Source of the DNA: Agarophyton chilense
Taxonomy: Eukaryota; Rhodophyta; Florideophyceae; Gracilariales; Gracilariaceae
Direction: 5' to 3'
DNA length: 64,000 nucleotides
Assembly (NCBI GenBank): GCA_030374765.1
Contig: JARGXX010000084.1
Location: forward strand, 62,001-126,000
Position 1 is the first letter of the stretch, and each line of letters starts with the position of its first letter. A program made the position numbers and the translations under genes. Shown in pieces: positions 1 through 12,026 of the stretch. The notes under the pieces were generated by a model. The model was given only the letters and a program-made list of their open reading frames with translations. It made no database searches and was not told where the DNA came from.

Positions 1-563
1 TTTCATAACAAACTTTCTCAATGCCATTCTTACAACTTTAATGAATTTTAGTATTCTCTTTTTGAGATTTTTTGCCAGTCTCAACTGATGCAAAATATGA
101 ATCAGCGTGAACATTGTAATCATTAAAAAAACTTGTTTTTTCACTATTTTCATTAGAAGATCTGTTCTGTGTGCAATTTTTGACTCAAAAGACTGTAGAT
201 TTGGTTTCGTAGAGCCCATTAATATTCATATTTTTATGCCACATCTTTTGGAGCAAATTTTCTGCAATTCACAATCATTTTAGGTTTTTCTACACTGCAT
301 GGTAAATTCGATTTTTATTTTTTTGTTAACCACTACCTTAAATGGTACAGAAACGCTGATATTCTACTTCGAACCACTAGAAATCTATTTTTACAATATA
401 CACTGAAGTACTCGAATTCTACTGGTTTCGTGTTACTGTTTTCCCTCAAAATATTTGTATGGAAGCACCAAGAGAAATCATCGCACCACTGTGAACAGTG
501 GTACGGTAGAACGGCCAAGTCTCCGGGCGGGAGTATTGAAGAACGTGGTTATACGCGTTCTGT
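1..563. other. AT-rich left flank, no gene seen
   Basis: The stretch is AT-rich, with runs of T and no reading frame that looks like a protein. It forms the left flank of the Ty3 provirus. Its last five bases (559-563, TCTGT) are the candidate left target-site duplication. Confidence 0.6.
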
Positions 564-1113
564 TGTAGTATAGTCAGCTACACCGACGAGATAGTTACGC
601 CACGAGTTGGAGCTGGATGGTTGCCAGCATTCGCTGTGTACTACAGTAGTTTATTTAGAAATTAGCTTAGCTTTTAGCTAATTTAGTATTACATAGATAG
701 GATTAAGTAGATAGAGAGGTGCACCTTAAGTGCACCTCCCCGTGAAGACGTGGCGAAGAGCACCACGGTAGGTCTGGGTGGCCGGTAAGATATATATCTT
801 CACTAAGCATTGCCACCCCGGTCACTATTGTCAAGTTAAACACCTACTAGAATACATTTATTCATTTTAGTTTCTAAAGTCGACCATAACGGTAAGTTTA
901 GTGCCCTTATGGTTTTCCGGACCCTCTTACGCTGTTCATCACCGTCTACCAACGTGGTCTCAGTACGTTAGCCGTTCCTGTGGCACCCTACACTGGCTGG
1001 TGCTGCCACACCTTACAGGTATCTTGAATCTCCGCCTGCTAGGTGGAGCTCGTTGCGCGCTCTCTAGAACCGACAGGTCTTACACCCCCGTTACCGTTTT
1101 ATTTTATACCACA
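564..1113 (+). repeat. 5' LTR of the Ty3 element
   Basis: The 550-bp copy pairs with 10451-10998 along its whole length. It begins TGTAGTATAG and ends ATACCACA. It contains a hairpin at 717-737 (8-bp arms, 5-bp loop) and another near 659-684; both are partly destroyed in the 3' copy. An AT-rich TATA-like stretch lies at 788-798. These could be promoter or R-region structures, but nothing here proves it. Confidence 0.9.
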
Positions 1114-1116
1114 TTT

Positions 1117-1132
1117 TGGTCTCCTGACTTGA
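1117..1132 (+). other. Primer-binding site of the Ty3 element
   Basis: Three bases after the 5' LTR the sequence TGGTCTCCTGACTTGA begins. TGG directly downstream of an LTR is the complement of a tRNA CCA end, as expected of a minus-strand primer site. The tRNA species is not identified. Confidence 0.65.
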
Positions 1133-1135
1133 AAA

Positions 1136-2600
1136 TTGGTTTTTACCAAGTTTGGAATTGAGAGGGAGGTTTTGGAGTTGAATCCGTGCCGTTTTGTGAA
1201 GGAGTCACTTAAAACGAAACTCCTGACTCATATGATTACCTTAATGGAGATATCATCGAAAAACGCACCGAGAAGCGTTACTAGGGCGCCTAGTGCACCA
1301 GTTGGTGGTCTTCGCTCACGGGGAGGACTTGTACAACTAATTCTGGACATCCTGGAGGAACTTCTTTGGAAGCCGAGAACCATTTACGTCGATACGGCAG
1401 GACGAGATACAGAAGGTCCCTCGGCAGAAGCCCGAAATACCAATGTGATTGGAAAACAGGATGAACCCCTGGACTCCGTCTAGATACCGATTTAATTACC
1501 CTTTTGGTGGTGGATCGGGCCCATCAAGAAGTGATGGACTGTGTGCCGGTATTTATCATCAATTACCTTGAGAATGAGGAAAGAGGACCAATCGACCAAT
1601 TGGTAGCGCTATCCTTACAGACGCATGGGGTTTGCGAACCCGAAGTAGGAGCGAAAGCAAATATCATTAAGGTGGAGGCCCAAGACTTTTTTCAGAAACC
1701 TCATGGAATATTCGGTTTCCAAACCAACCTTTCAACTTCGCAAACTAGCGGGAAGCCTCAAGACCGAATTCGGAGAGGGGCAGAGCATTCGGCGATTAAG
1801 GGCCTAGGGTATTATTATCTACCGAAACCTGTTGGTAGAGCTGCGCAGGGAACCATTGGCGGAAACCCTGGCGGTAAAGATGGGTAGTTGATTTCGTAAG
1901 AGGAGCAACAGCGATGACAATCCGGTAAGAAAAAGAAGAACACCATAAGGCCGAAGAGAAAGGGGCACCGGTCGGACCCTGACTCTTCAAGCCCGGAAAC
2001 CGAATCTGGTGGGTTAACAGATGACCACCGATGAGGTTCACGGAAATGCAAGAAGGATTCCCGTCGCACGGAGGGGAAAAAAAACCGCAAGGGTAAGACC
2101 AAAAGGTATGACTCGTGAGAATCGGATTCCGACAGCGATCTCGACCTACAGGTGATCGTTCCGTAGAACGACCATTTTATTAAGGCAGTCGACTATCACA
2201 CTTATAGGTTGGAGAACAAGAACTCTGAGTATACCAAAGAGGTGGTTCAGAAGATAACTAAGCATCACCGGAAGCATAGTTTTCAGATGGGGGATACCCG
2301 TTTCTCGGCAGATGACCCCATCGCTATCATCGACTTCTTTCAGAGGTTCAAGATAGCATGTGACCAAAATGGGTTTTCAGAAGGTGCCGCGGTGGGTTAT
2401 TTCAGTTTTACCTCAAAAATCAGGCCCCCAACATGTTGCACAGCCGCTTACAGAGTAGTACCATGGCGGCGGATGATGAACAGACGGAAATGCTAACTGC
2501 ATACCCACAGTTGGTTACCTTCTTCTTCAAAAGCTATGCAGCCGATGAGGTGATTCAGGAGGCGTACTCTGAAGTGCTCAAAACCCGTCAAAGAGCATGA
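1136..2600 (+). pseudogene. Ty3 gag remnant
   Basis: Several plus-strand frames cover this region and are joined only by frameshifts and stops (about 1136-1483, 1504-1887, 2209-2600). The last part is the most protein-like. A capsid-type segment runs through 2209-2395, including the motif DPIAIIDFFQRFKIACDQNG, and continues in another frame from about 2390 to 2600 as an alpha-helical stretch, so a frameshift lies near 2390-2400. Position directly after the primer site and before the protease supports Gag. I see no CCHC zinc knuckle. Inferred role before decay: the structural protein of the virus-like particle. Confidence 0.65.
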
Positions 2601-3489
2601 CAACCCGAATGGGATAACGCACGCTCGCTCTGGGCGACGGAGTCCCGATGCAGTAAAACCCCTAAACCACAAGGTTGAAGTAAATGTACGCTGATAACAT
2701 TGACAAACCAATAAGGTCGCAGGCAAGGAATTACCTTGGTACAAACCGAAAGGTGATTACAACGGACTGGCACGTTATGCGCAAAGCCTAGAGGATACGC
2801 TACGAATGGGGAAAAGGACAGTTTCTCTCACACCGACAGGGAAAAAGGATAAACCGAAACAGTCAGTTTTCGGCATCGAAGAAGCATCCACGACCGATGA
2901 CGGACCAGCTGGGCACACACCTCATAGGCAAGCGATTCACCTGATCGACACCTCTCAGGTCGGGGAACATTCGTTTCCCAGTTCCAACTGGTCGAGTTCA
3001 GTATCTGGTAGGATACCTTCGGAACCACCTTCAACTCCTCCAATGATGGTATCCGTTCCACCACACCCTCGTTTTGTAGTACCATATGCTAACCAAATTA
3101 GTGGGCGGCCCTCATAAAGAACGGCAATTCCATTCCCAAAATAAGGTCCAACCAAAACCAACCACAATGGCATGAAGAGACTCCGCAACAGGCAACCTCC
3201 TTTGCTCGTTTTGTTTATCTCCCCACCATTTGGCGACGCAGTGTGGCAGCGTGACTCCCCAGATACGAGCCATGCTCCTACAGGTGCGGCAGCAGAACCA
3301 TTGGGAGGTCCTCGCTCCAAAACCCGCAGCGGCTCACCCTGAAAGGAACGCGAATGCGCCCCCTATGGCACCTCAACAGGTCAATATGGTCACGGACGGA
3401 ACTCAGGAAGCTGAGCCCGTCCACGAGGCGGAAAAATTCAACCGGTTGGTGTGAAGGCAACCACCGACCGAGCCCACTCTAAAGGCCTT

Positions 3490-4010
3490 TCAATACCATC
3501 TGGTTCAATTATGGATGAATACCCATTGGTCACTGGAGAGGGAGAGGTTATGGATCACCCAGTCACTATATGCTCCCTCAAACACAGTTACTAGAAGGTA
3601 AACATCACCCTCAGGTTTACCACTAACCATTTGGTTCCATGTGTTGCTGTCTTGGATACAAGAGCGGGACCCAATCTGGTGAATGCCATACTATTACCAA
3701 CAAGGTTGTTGGACAGGATACAGCCCTGCACATTGCAGAACCCACTCGTGGAAGCTAACAATAGACCTCTTTCGGTCCGTGTTTATTTTACCCTCATGGT
3801 CATGGTTAGAAACCTGAAGGTAAGGGTTCGCTTTACTATGCTCAACCAACTGGCAAAGGACTGCATTCTCGGGACATCGTTTATTGACCGCCACATCCGG
3901 GCGATATTCCCCAGATCCCAGACGGTTCTTTTCAACAATGGACGCGGCATAGCCATTATTGGTACGTGCCGAGGACCCCAGAAACAGAATAACAGACGGT
4001 AGATTTCAAA
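3490..4010 (+). pseudogene. Ty3 aspartic protease remnant
   Basis: An open stretch at 3631-4002 carries a retropepsin-like pattern: hydrophobic residues, then LDTRAGPNLV where the family has D-T/S-G-A, and about 65 residues later a GTSFID segment matching the usual hydrophobic-G-x-x-F second motif. The Gly of the active-site triad is replaced by Arg, which should destroy activity. The role of an intact version would be maturation of the Gag-Pol polyprotein. It lies between gag and RT as expected for Ty3/gypsy. Confidence 0.7.
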
Positions 4011-4517
4011 CCACCCAGCAGGTACAATATCCAATAATGTCCGGTTAGCCCACAGGGTATCCATTCCACCTTCCCACCAAATGGCAGTGCAAGTCCCATC
4101 CTTGCGACCAGGTATGGTTTCCCTTCAGAACCATGCCAAGTTAATTGACAAACACGTGAAATTATTGGCAAACAGCAACCACATGGTAAAGCTTCCCAAA
4201 AATATCGTTATCGGCTTGGAGCTCCGGACGCCAGGTCACATATTCACAATGAAACCATCATGGTCTCACGTGGACGTAAATGGTAAAGAGGGAGAGGTGA
4301 AGGAGAATGAAAACCAGAAGGTAAAGGAAAACGCTGGAAACAGAGAGAAGATCGTCACCAACATGGGAGTGGAAAGGGTGAAGAATTGAAGAGAAGAAGT
4401 AAAATCGGCCTTAAAGGTGAAATAAACCAAAAAAGGATACTCTCCTTACTGGAGCCGTTCGAAACCATGTGGTAGGGATGGCTGGGTGCGATAGAAGCAA
4501 CCTAGCACCGCATAGTC

Positions 4518-5459
4518 TTGGCGCCAGGCGCCAAATCTATTCATCAGCAACCGTACTGCACCGGTCCAAAAGACCGTGAAGTAGAAATACAAGAGGTGGA
4601 GAAAATACTCCGTGAAGGTTTGGTTGAACCCCCAAGTGCGGAATTGGAATGCTCCGTGGGGCTTGTGCAAAAACGAGTAGAAACCCGACTGCGGTTCTGT
4701 ATGGACTATCGGAAGGTGAATGCCGTTATGGTAAGAGACTCGTATCCGATACCAAGAATAGACGATTGCACCGATTCTCTAGGGGATGCAAATATATTCA
4801 TCACACTGGATGCCAACTGCGGTTATTGGCAAATAGAGATACCCGAAAAGGACAAAGATAAGACCGCGTTCACATGTCACGCTGGACTCTACCGATTCCA
4901 GAGGATGCCTTTTGGTTTAAGGAATGCGCAAGCAACCTTCCAACGGGCTCTTGACATTATACTGTCGAAAGTCAGGTGGACAACCGCATTAGTGTATACA
5001 GACGACGTTGTGATCTACTCCAGAATTGTGAAGGAGCATTACGAACACGTCCGGACCGTACTGGATCTCCAGAGAAAGGCGGGAGTAACTCTGAAGTTAA
5101 GGAAGTATATGTTCTTCGACCAGAAGGTGGAGTATCTAGGGCACAAAATCAGCCCAGAAAAACTCCAAGTAGCCAAACGAGACCTCAGAGCGCCACAAGA
5201 AACGAAAATCCAGAGAACTTTAACAGGTATACGCTCTTTCATAAGTTTGTGCAACTTCTACCGCAGGTTTATCAAAGGCTTTTCAAGGATAGCAGCCCCT
5301 CTAAACCGACGTCTCCAAAAAGGTCAACCAGTAAGGTTTGTGTATCTAGAATACGACGAACTGCACGCCGTCCATCTTTTGAAAGCGGCGCTGCTTTCAC
5401 CTTCTACATTGGCATTACCGAACGCAGGAAAGCGATACACATTGGATACTGATGCTTAG
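4518..5459 (+). pseudogene. Ty3/gypsy reverse transcriptase
   Basis: This 313-residue open frame is the best preserved part of the element. Recognisable RT blocks in order are: RFCMDYRKVNAVMVRDSYPI (fingers), TLDANCGYWQIEI (motif A, where LDL/LDA..SGY-W is usual), FQRMPFGLRNAQATFQ (motif B), YTDDVVIYS (motif C, YxDD with Thr), a LGH..S block, and a thumb/connection segment with FYRRFIKGFSRIAAPL. The frame ends at a stop just before RNase H. The arrangement is diagnostic of Ty3/gypsy rather than copia. No intact upstream Pol frame joins it, so it is annotated as a pseudogene although the catalytic Asp residues remain. Confidence 0.92.
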
Positions 5460-5760
5460 GACGCCAAAATTGGTTGCTGTCTAATGCAAAAGCAGGACGA
5501 TGAATCAAAAGCACCAATTTGTTACTGGACCGGACCGTCACACAGACGGAACACACCGACTCCGTCACGTATATGGAATGCTTCGCCGTGATATGGAGCG
5601 AATTAATGCAGCGAACTTACCTATACGGTGCTCTTTTCACTCTAAGAATGGATCATGAAGCCTTACGGTGGAAATTGGGTATGGCAGACGCCTCCAGACC
5701 GTCAGCTCGATGGGGACTCCGACTCTCCGAGTTTGATTAGGAAGACCAATACCGCCCTGG
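5460..5760 (+). pseudogene. Ty3 RNase H remnant
   Basis: Immediately after the RT stop, frames continue with a DTDA-stop-DAKIG-like start of the RNase H domain, then at 5519-5740 a segment with the order TYMECFAVIWSEL ... LRMDHEALRW. This matches the Ty3 RNase H pattern E-x-A-V-x-W ... TDH-x-A-L. There are at least one stop and one frame change. Inferred role before decay: removal of the RNA strand during reverse transcription. Confidence 0.7.
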
Positions 5761-5930
5761 TATAAAACTCAACATCTCGGATGCGATGTATCGGTTAAAT
5801 ATGGACTGGATACCGAACTGGTACAAGATGATATACCATGCTTCACGATTCAGCTGGCACAACCGTATGATAAGGACGAAAAAAAGGACTATGGGATAGT
5901 TAAGAAGGACGGAGAGATCAATCACCTGAA

Positions 5931-7173
5931 GTGGTAGGAGCTATCGAAGAAGGGAAGGACACTTACATAACCCGAGAGAAACTCTTGCGAGCGCAAGCTA
6001 CGGAGACCTACTGCAGGGCATCGGTCAATCAAGTCGGCATAAAAGAATCGCCGTTCGATATAGACCATGAAGGTTACCTAATGCGTCATTCTACCATGGA
6101 CGGAGCACTCCAGAATGTGGTACCAGAGTCTCTACGTCCGAAGGTATCATATTTACGGCATTATCCAAGACTGGAAGGTCATCTAGAAGCCTCACAGTTA
6201 TATCATACTTTGACGAAACACTTCTACTGGCACCGAATGGCCCACGATGTTTATACCTATGTGGCTCGCTGTGCCTCGTGTGTAAAGAGCCGAGTGGTTT
6301 ACGAAAGCACAGAAAGGTTCTGAAGCTTTTCCCCGCGGCTGGGTCCTTGGAATTTGTAGCTATCGACATTCTGGGACTATTGCCAAAACCTCAGAGGGTT
6401 ACCGACTCGTAGTGGTCATCACCGATCGGCTTTCAAAACTCACAAGGACCATACCCCTGAAGAGCACAACCACGATGGTCTTGGCAAGATCCTTCCTGAA
6501 TAATTGGGTATACCCGTACGGTTCCCCAACGTACCTACTCACCGAGAATGGCTGGAACTTAAAGTCGAAGTTCTTTGAAGCAGAATGTACCATGCTTGGG
6601 TTGAAGCATTACTTCACCACGGCGTACCATCCGCAGATGAACGGCCAAGCGGAAAGCTTCCACTAAAACCTCTTGGCAAGACTACGACACTATGTAGAAG
6701 AACACCAAACTGGAAGTGTTGATTATGTACAGCCCCTAACACATGCCTATAAACTTCAGGTACACCGATCTACGCAGACTACTCCTTTCGACCTAGGCCC
6801 CTCACGGACACTTCATGGTATTTTTTTCCAACTGGGACCCGAGAACTAACTGGCAGCTGGTACACTTACCTCCGCTCAGGTCCAGAAGGATGTACTCAAC
6901 AAGCTTAGGAAAAATGTTAAGGAATCAACAGCCAAATTGACAATAGCCCAGATGCGTCATAAGGCCTACTACGAGCAAGTGGTGAAGAGGACTACTAAGG
7001 TGGAAACCGGGGACTATGTCTTCATTGATATCCATCCCAGTGGATCGAGACCGACACCATCCGAGGAAAGAGACGATATTCGTATCCATGCTGATATCAA
7101 ATCGAAGCTCCTCCCTAAGTCTACCGGACCATATGACGTAATATCAGCGAATGAGTACACCGTTACGGTTTGA
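5931..7173 (+). pseudogene. Ty3 integrase remnant
   Basis: Three pieces in order. At 6100-6323 a zinc-binding HHCC segment has H-x-R-L-E-G-H ... C-A-S-C. At 6324-6800 the catalytic core is split by a frameshift and stops: the first Asp lies in an AIDILG stretch, the second catalytic Asp is replaced by Glu in LLTENGW, and the third Glu remains in HPQMNGQAESFH, which is followed by a stop. At 6937-7173 a C-terminal domain has GDYVFIDIHP and a GPYDV...YTV pattern like the GPF/chromo-adjacent end of gypsy integrases. The enzyme would have inserted the cDNA; it is clearly inactive. Confidence 0.85.
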
Positions 7174-7608
7174 ATGGTGGGAATCAAAAACACCGTATCG
7201 GTAGACTGGGGCTCAATAGACCCTAGAAAAGGTGGCACGACCGCGGATCCAGCCCTTGGCCCGGCAACCGCAGGACCGGAGTTGGATACGCCAAGTGGTA
7301 CGGGAAGCATTCAATCGCAAGATCTGAAGAAAACCACAGACGAAACGACAACCCAAGGAGCTCAAAAGCAGGGCTCCACACCTCAACTAGGCAGGCACCC
7401 TGAGGTCCCAGCCTCCGAATCCACGATCGAAACCATTCTAGGTCACAAACCAACACCAGCAGGTCTTCGTTCCTACCTCCGGTGGTATGTCTATGGCCCT
7501 GGAGATGAAACATTGGAACCTCCTCATCATGTACCACGCAACTTCCGATTACGGTACTGGCGCAGGCGCAACGAACCCCGCCGACCAAAGCATAACGGCC
7601 TACACTGA
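7174..7608 (+). pseudogene. Low-complexity tail downstream of integrase
   Basis: An open plus-strand frame of 144 codons starts at the integrase C-terminal stop. It is rich in Pro, Thr, Gly and Ala and ends with Arg-rich residues. It may be a C-terminal extension of Pol, as some gypsy integrases have, or chance. No family is recognised. Confidence 0.35.
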
Positions 7609-7843
7609 TGAATTCCACTAAGGAGGGGGAGGAAAGACATTCGCTATGCGACTACTCGGCGCGGAGAGAAAGGAAAGATATAGTTAAGAAGAAGCACAAG
7701 TTTATTTACAACCGCACTAGGTAAGAAACCTACGAAGGCCCCTCCAGGAAGGGTTCAGCACCCCGCGTGGTAGGAGGTCCTCCAAGAGGCCCGGAACCAG
7801 TACCCAGAAGGCTTGAAGTTTGGGACTGTGAGCCCACACTAGA

Positions 7844-10085
7844 TCAATAGGGAACGGAACCCTGAGAAGTGGGAGGGAACGACGGCAGACCGGAACAGGT
7901 ACCCGAAGGTAAAGGACCAGTAAGAAAATACGAAGAGCCAGGTATGGGCATCGGCATATTACCCACAGGGTAATTGCTGGCGGAATCCAAGAAAGGATCA
8001 ACATTGGTGCCCATGAGGGAATCGCTCGAGGTATCCGCTCGTTCCACAATGGTTCTGAGATCCGCGAAGTGATCCGTGACCGCCTGGCACATCCTGGCCT
8101 GGAACCAATTACGGAAGGCAGCGGCCTGAGTGATAGCGGCGATATAGTCCGCGAGACGAGAGATGAGCTGCTTCAAGAGCTCGAGAGCTTTTTGGAGGGA
8201 GCCCGGACAGGGATGGTTGAGACGAGAGACGCTAACGCGCTGGATTCTCATGAGCGCACCACTAATGGCAGGAGCTGTAACATTCTCACCATCGCCAGTA
8301 GTGGTTGGATTCACCATGCGGAACTTCACAGGTCCAACAGACGGAGCAGGAACCGAACAGGGAACGCGGATCAAAGAAAGGCTAGAGGAACCAACAGATG
8401 TGGCGGTAGCGGAGACGGGAGTAATACCTTCCGGAGTCTCAACCTCATGAGTAACGGGCTGAAGGGACCCACCAATGGGCTCCTCGCCTGGTAATACTCG
8501 ATTCGCCTCACTGAGAATGGCTAGCTTCTAGAAGTCCCAAACTTCCCAACGATGACCATCCTTCAACGGATGCGACAGAGACACCTCCAAGTAAGTCTCA
8601 AGCTGAGGAACGGTGTTCTCCGTACCAAAGAGAATCTCTTCCACACCAATCTTGCGGATAAGATCTACTGTGGATCGCGGAATCCGGAAGATATGACAAC
8701 AGGTAAGAAAACGTAGTTGGTAATCCGAGGGTCGGAGCAACGGCTGTTCCAGGTCATATAGTTGCGAGAGGCCTTAACAGCGAGAAAGGCAACAAGAACG
8801 GCCCACTCCGCGAGAACCACCGACCAAATTGTATGATAGTACCCTTCGCTTCCGTCGTAATGGCAGCCAAAGTAGACCAGTACGGAAAGAGTCGGGATGC
8901 ACAACCATTGAGGTACCTCATAGCCCTCTCACCTGTCGGGATGGGTCACATGCCATTTGCGGCGATTCTCAATCGTTTAAGAAAAGAACTCTGTGCAATG
9001 AAAACCATGCATGGTACGGATGAGACTACTCCGACAGCGGATCAGGGCCTCGGTGGCGGCGTCCTCACACAAACACTCACGATCCAACCAGTGAATGGTG
9101 TTGAAGGGTGTGTTGAACATCACCACATCCGGCTCGAGCTTCAGCCACTTCGTCGGTGGACCGATACGGTGCATTGTTCCCACGAGGTTACGGAAATAGA
9201 AGATCTCGTCGTTACATTGCAGACATGGTAGATCGCTCGAAATGGTGTTGGGAATGAAGAACCGAAAAGGTGAGTGTTGTTGGCGTTTCTGGAAGCAAGT
9301 CTGTCTCTCTGGGCGGGAACAACTCTCTCTTGACCGCGTCGGTGGAGCTAATGGCACGGCGCGAAGACGGTAGCTGTCCTAACGGTTCCAAGAGGCATAA
9401 CCAGGAAGGGTAGTATGCCAGAACTGCGAACCCAACCCAACGGCGTTAATAGGGATAAGCCAAAAGCCTCCAATTGTATCGCCTTGAGGTTCTTCTGGAA
9501 CAGACCATAAAGGGTGAGGGTTGCCGGCGGGGCGCTGAATAATTGCGGATCATAATGTCCCCCACTAGGAGGGAAACCAAAAGCATCACCTGGAATCGGT
9601 GACAAAGAGAAACCCGGAGCGATAATTGGCTGAGCACAACCACGTCGCCAATAGCGGGAGCGGGGCAGAGGCTTCGAGATACCACGGCCTCTGTTTGCAC
9701 CGCCAGTACCCTAACCAGACATAGTGGCTAACAGCGATGAAAACGCGGACGGACGCGGTATTGCTTCGGCATCAGGTTCTATGTACCCTCCGACGGTCGG
9801 ACCTCGAGCCCGATTCGAACCATGACGGTCGTGCAGTGTTTCCTCAGATGTGCTCGAATTCTCCGCTGAATGAGCGGGAAATAATCGAAGGGGTCCCACA
9901 GACACGGAAACAACACCTGTAATTGGGTTGGACACACGACGAGTGCCATCCCCGTGCACGGTTGACTCTTTGACAGACATTTGACAGCCACCATGACGTT
10001 TCGGGGAATGTGCACACATCGCGACCAATGCAAGCCAACCAATACGGTACAGAAAGAGAAGGGAGAGAGGATGAACGGAAGCCAT
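7844..10085 (-). pseudogene. Antisense coding-like region inside the Ty3 element (putative aORF)
   Basis: On the minus strand an almost continuous coding-like track runs from 10085 to 7844 in three successive frames. Frame one opens with a Met at 10085 and a signal-peptide-like hydrophobic start (HPLSLLFLYRIGWLALVAM). It passes a single TAG at 9711-9713 and continues to 9348. Frame two (9357-8665) holds a Cys-containing, acidic/aromatic stretch and a hydrophobic segment WSVVLAEWAVLVAFLAV near 8826-8775. Frame three (8740-7844) is broken by a stop at 8528 and ends in a Pro/Ser-rich tail after a helical stretch. That is about 750 codons with two frameshifts and a few stops, a decay level like the neighbouring pol genes. 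Extra antisense ORFs between integrase and 3' LTR are known in plant Tat-lineage gypsy elements. Envelope-like function is only a guess; no family is recognised. Confidence 0.5.
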
Positions 10086-10438
10086 GGCAGCAAGAGGGTA
10101 ACGCGCAACGAAGGAAAAAGAAACGGAGAAAACACCACGGTATGACGGAAGTCTGGCGCAAAACACACACGAAACCTGCAACGGAGAACGCTTCAAAAAC
10201 CGATTGGTACATGCACTCCGGGCCAGAATTGGTAACCCTCGAGGGAAGCGTAATTGCGAAGCCGTTACGAATGACCACGGGGATTGAACCTCAAGCTCCA
10301 CGACGGTGATCGAAACCGTTCGGTTCACCGCGCGGCATTAACAAACGGTATAGTTCATCCCGTATTGGCTACAGCTGCACTGTGATCTACAGCACTGGCG
10401 AACGCACTAAGGTACAGCCCCGGGGCGTGGCTGTCACT

Positions 10439-10450
10439 TGGAGGGAGATC
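10439..10450 (+). other. Polypurine tract of the Ty3 element
   Basis: The purine run GGAGGGAGA lies directly upstream of the 3' LTR start, the position of the plus-strand primer in LTR retrotransposons. Confidence 0.6.
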
Positions 10451-10998
10451 TGTAGTAAAGTTAGCTACATTGACGAGGTAGTTATGCCACGTGTTGGACC
10501 TGGATGGTTGCCGGCATGCGCTGTGTACTACAGTGGTTTAGTTAGCAATTAGTTTAGCTTTTCGCTGATTTAGTATTAGATAGATAGGGTTAATGAGACT
10601 GGGAGGTGCACCTCAAGTGCACTTTCCCTGGCCACGTGGCGAGGAGCACCACGGTAGGTCGGGTGGTCGGCAAGAGAAATATCTTCACTAAGCATGGCCA
10701 CCCCGGTCACTATTGTAAAGTTAAGCACCTACTTGACTACATTTATTCATTTTGGTTTCTAAAGTCGACCATAACGGTAGGTTCAGTGCCCTTACGGTTT
10801 TCCGTACTGGCGTGCGCTATGCATCACCTTCTACCAATGTGGACTCAGTACGTCCGCCGTTCCTGTTGCACCCTTCAGTGGGTGGTGCTGCCACACCTTA
10901 CATGTATCTTCAATCTCCGCCTGCTAGGTCGAGCCCGTTGCGCGCTCCCTAGAACTGACAGGTCTTACACCCCCGCTACCGTTTTGGTTGATACCACA
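10451..10998 (+). repeat. 3' LTR of the Ty3 element
   Basis: The 548-bp partner of the 5' LTR begins TGTAGTAAAG and ends ATACCACA. Many substitutions and a few small indels separate the two copies, so the insertion is old. The next five bases (10999-11003, TCTCT) are the candidate right target duplication. Confidence 0.9.
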
Positions 10999-12026
10999 TC
11001 TCTACCACTAAAATGCGGTGGTGTGCTACACTATATAGTGGTACGCAGATGTGCGAATATTCGCTCGCTGCCAAAGAAGTAGTTAAACACCAACTGGCGT
11101 GTGGTGGTTCGATAAATGGGAAATGAAGGGACGCTGCTTTGAAATGTCGGTTGCTTGTTGGAGTACAATGCTGTGATAATTTGGGATTAGTGGTTCGATA
11201 TACTCGAAAACTGGTGCAATGATTCGAGTTGGTGATCTCTTGCAAACCCAACTAGTGTTGCGCAAGGGAATGCACTGTTGTGGTACTTCGAAAAACACTG
11301 GCATATACCTTAAATACAGTGGTTCTATATGATAAAGAACCAATGAAATCCCTTCACTGCTCTACAAACAATTTTGTGTACATTGGTATTCCAAAATAGC
11401 ATGCAACCGCTACCCTCGCCAACGGTGCAGGAAATCACCAAAAACAAAAACAGAATCACAGAGAATTGCGATACACCCCTCTCGCACGGACCCCGTCGTT
11501 ATTTCATCTACCCTAGGTCAGGGGGGTATCCATCAATCCTCGTCAGTACACTGTACGTCCCACCATACACAGCTGTGGTGCTATGCTTGGCTGTACCTTC
11601 TTCTCTCACGAGTTCGCATCCATTGTCACACACATGAATCAAACCGGCGCCGTTCACAACAACTCCGGATCGCATGAGCTGCATTTCATTTGATGAGCAT
11701 GTACTTCCGCCCGGGCCTCCTCCCATACCCTTCAAAAAACCTCAGACCACATCCTCACAGTCTTTAGCAATTCTAATTACCGCAAATAGTTGTGGTACTG
11801 TTTCTCCGTCATCCCGCGTAGGTACCACAACATCTGCGGCCACGCTTTCCTCAACACCCATCGTACTTCTCCACTGATACGTGTCTCGCCCTGTGGGACA
11901 TTTGGATGTTCTGTTTTTTTCTTCTATAGTTCCTGCGATGTCCTCCTCCAGCTGGCGGATTCCCTACGAAGGATGTGCAGGCTGGTGCTTCGTTTGGTCA
12001 CAAATAACTCTCTCCCATTCGAAGCA
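10999..12026. other. Interelement sequence, no supported gene
   Basis: Short frames occur on both strands, but none has a recognisable domain, a good start or a match to neighbours. The part from 11660 to 12020 may belong to the decayed minus-strand gene to its right. Confidence 0.4.

Larger units (their letters stand above)
564..10998 (+). mobile_element. Decayed full-length Ty3/gypsy LTR retrotransposon
   Basis: A 10.4-kb element bounded by two related LTRs of about 550 bp in direct orientation, both opening TGTAGTA and closing ATACCACA. Inside, in Ty3/gypsy order, are gag, aspartic protease, reverse transcriptase, RNase H and integrase remains on the plus strand. The flanking pentamers are TCTGT on the left and TCTCT on the right, a 4/5 match that fits an aged 5-bp target duplication. 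Every coding domain carries stops or frameshifts and several catalytic residues are changed, so it cannot be autonomous now. About 2.8 kb separates integrase from the 3' LTR, far more than usual, and holds an antisense coding-like region. LTR divergence, visibly around 10-15%, indicates an old insertion. Confidence 0.93.

Noticed and set aside
8069-8494. Plus-strand ORF in the Ty3 3' region as the real gene
   Set aside because: It overlaps the better antisense track, is isolated and has no extension, while the minus strand stays coding-like for over 2 kb.
10910-11060. Second Ty3 LTR fragment after 10998
   Set aside because: Sequence after 10998 no longer matches the 5' LTR or its downstream region; it is flank.
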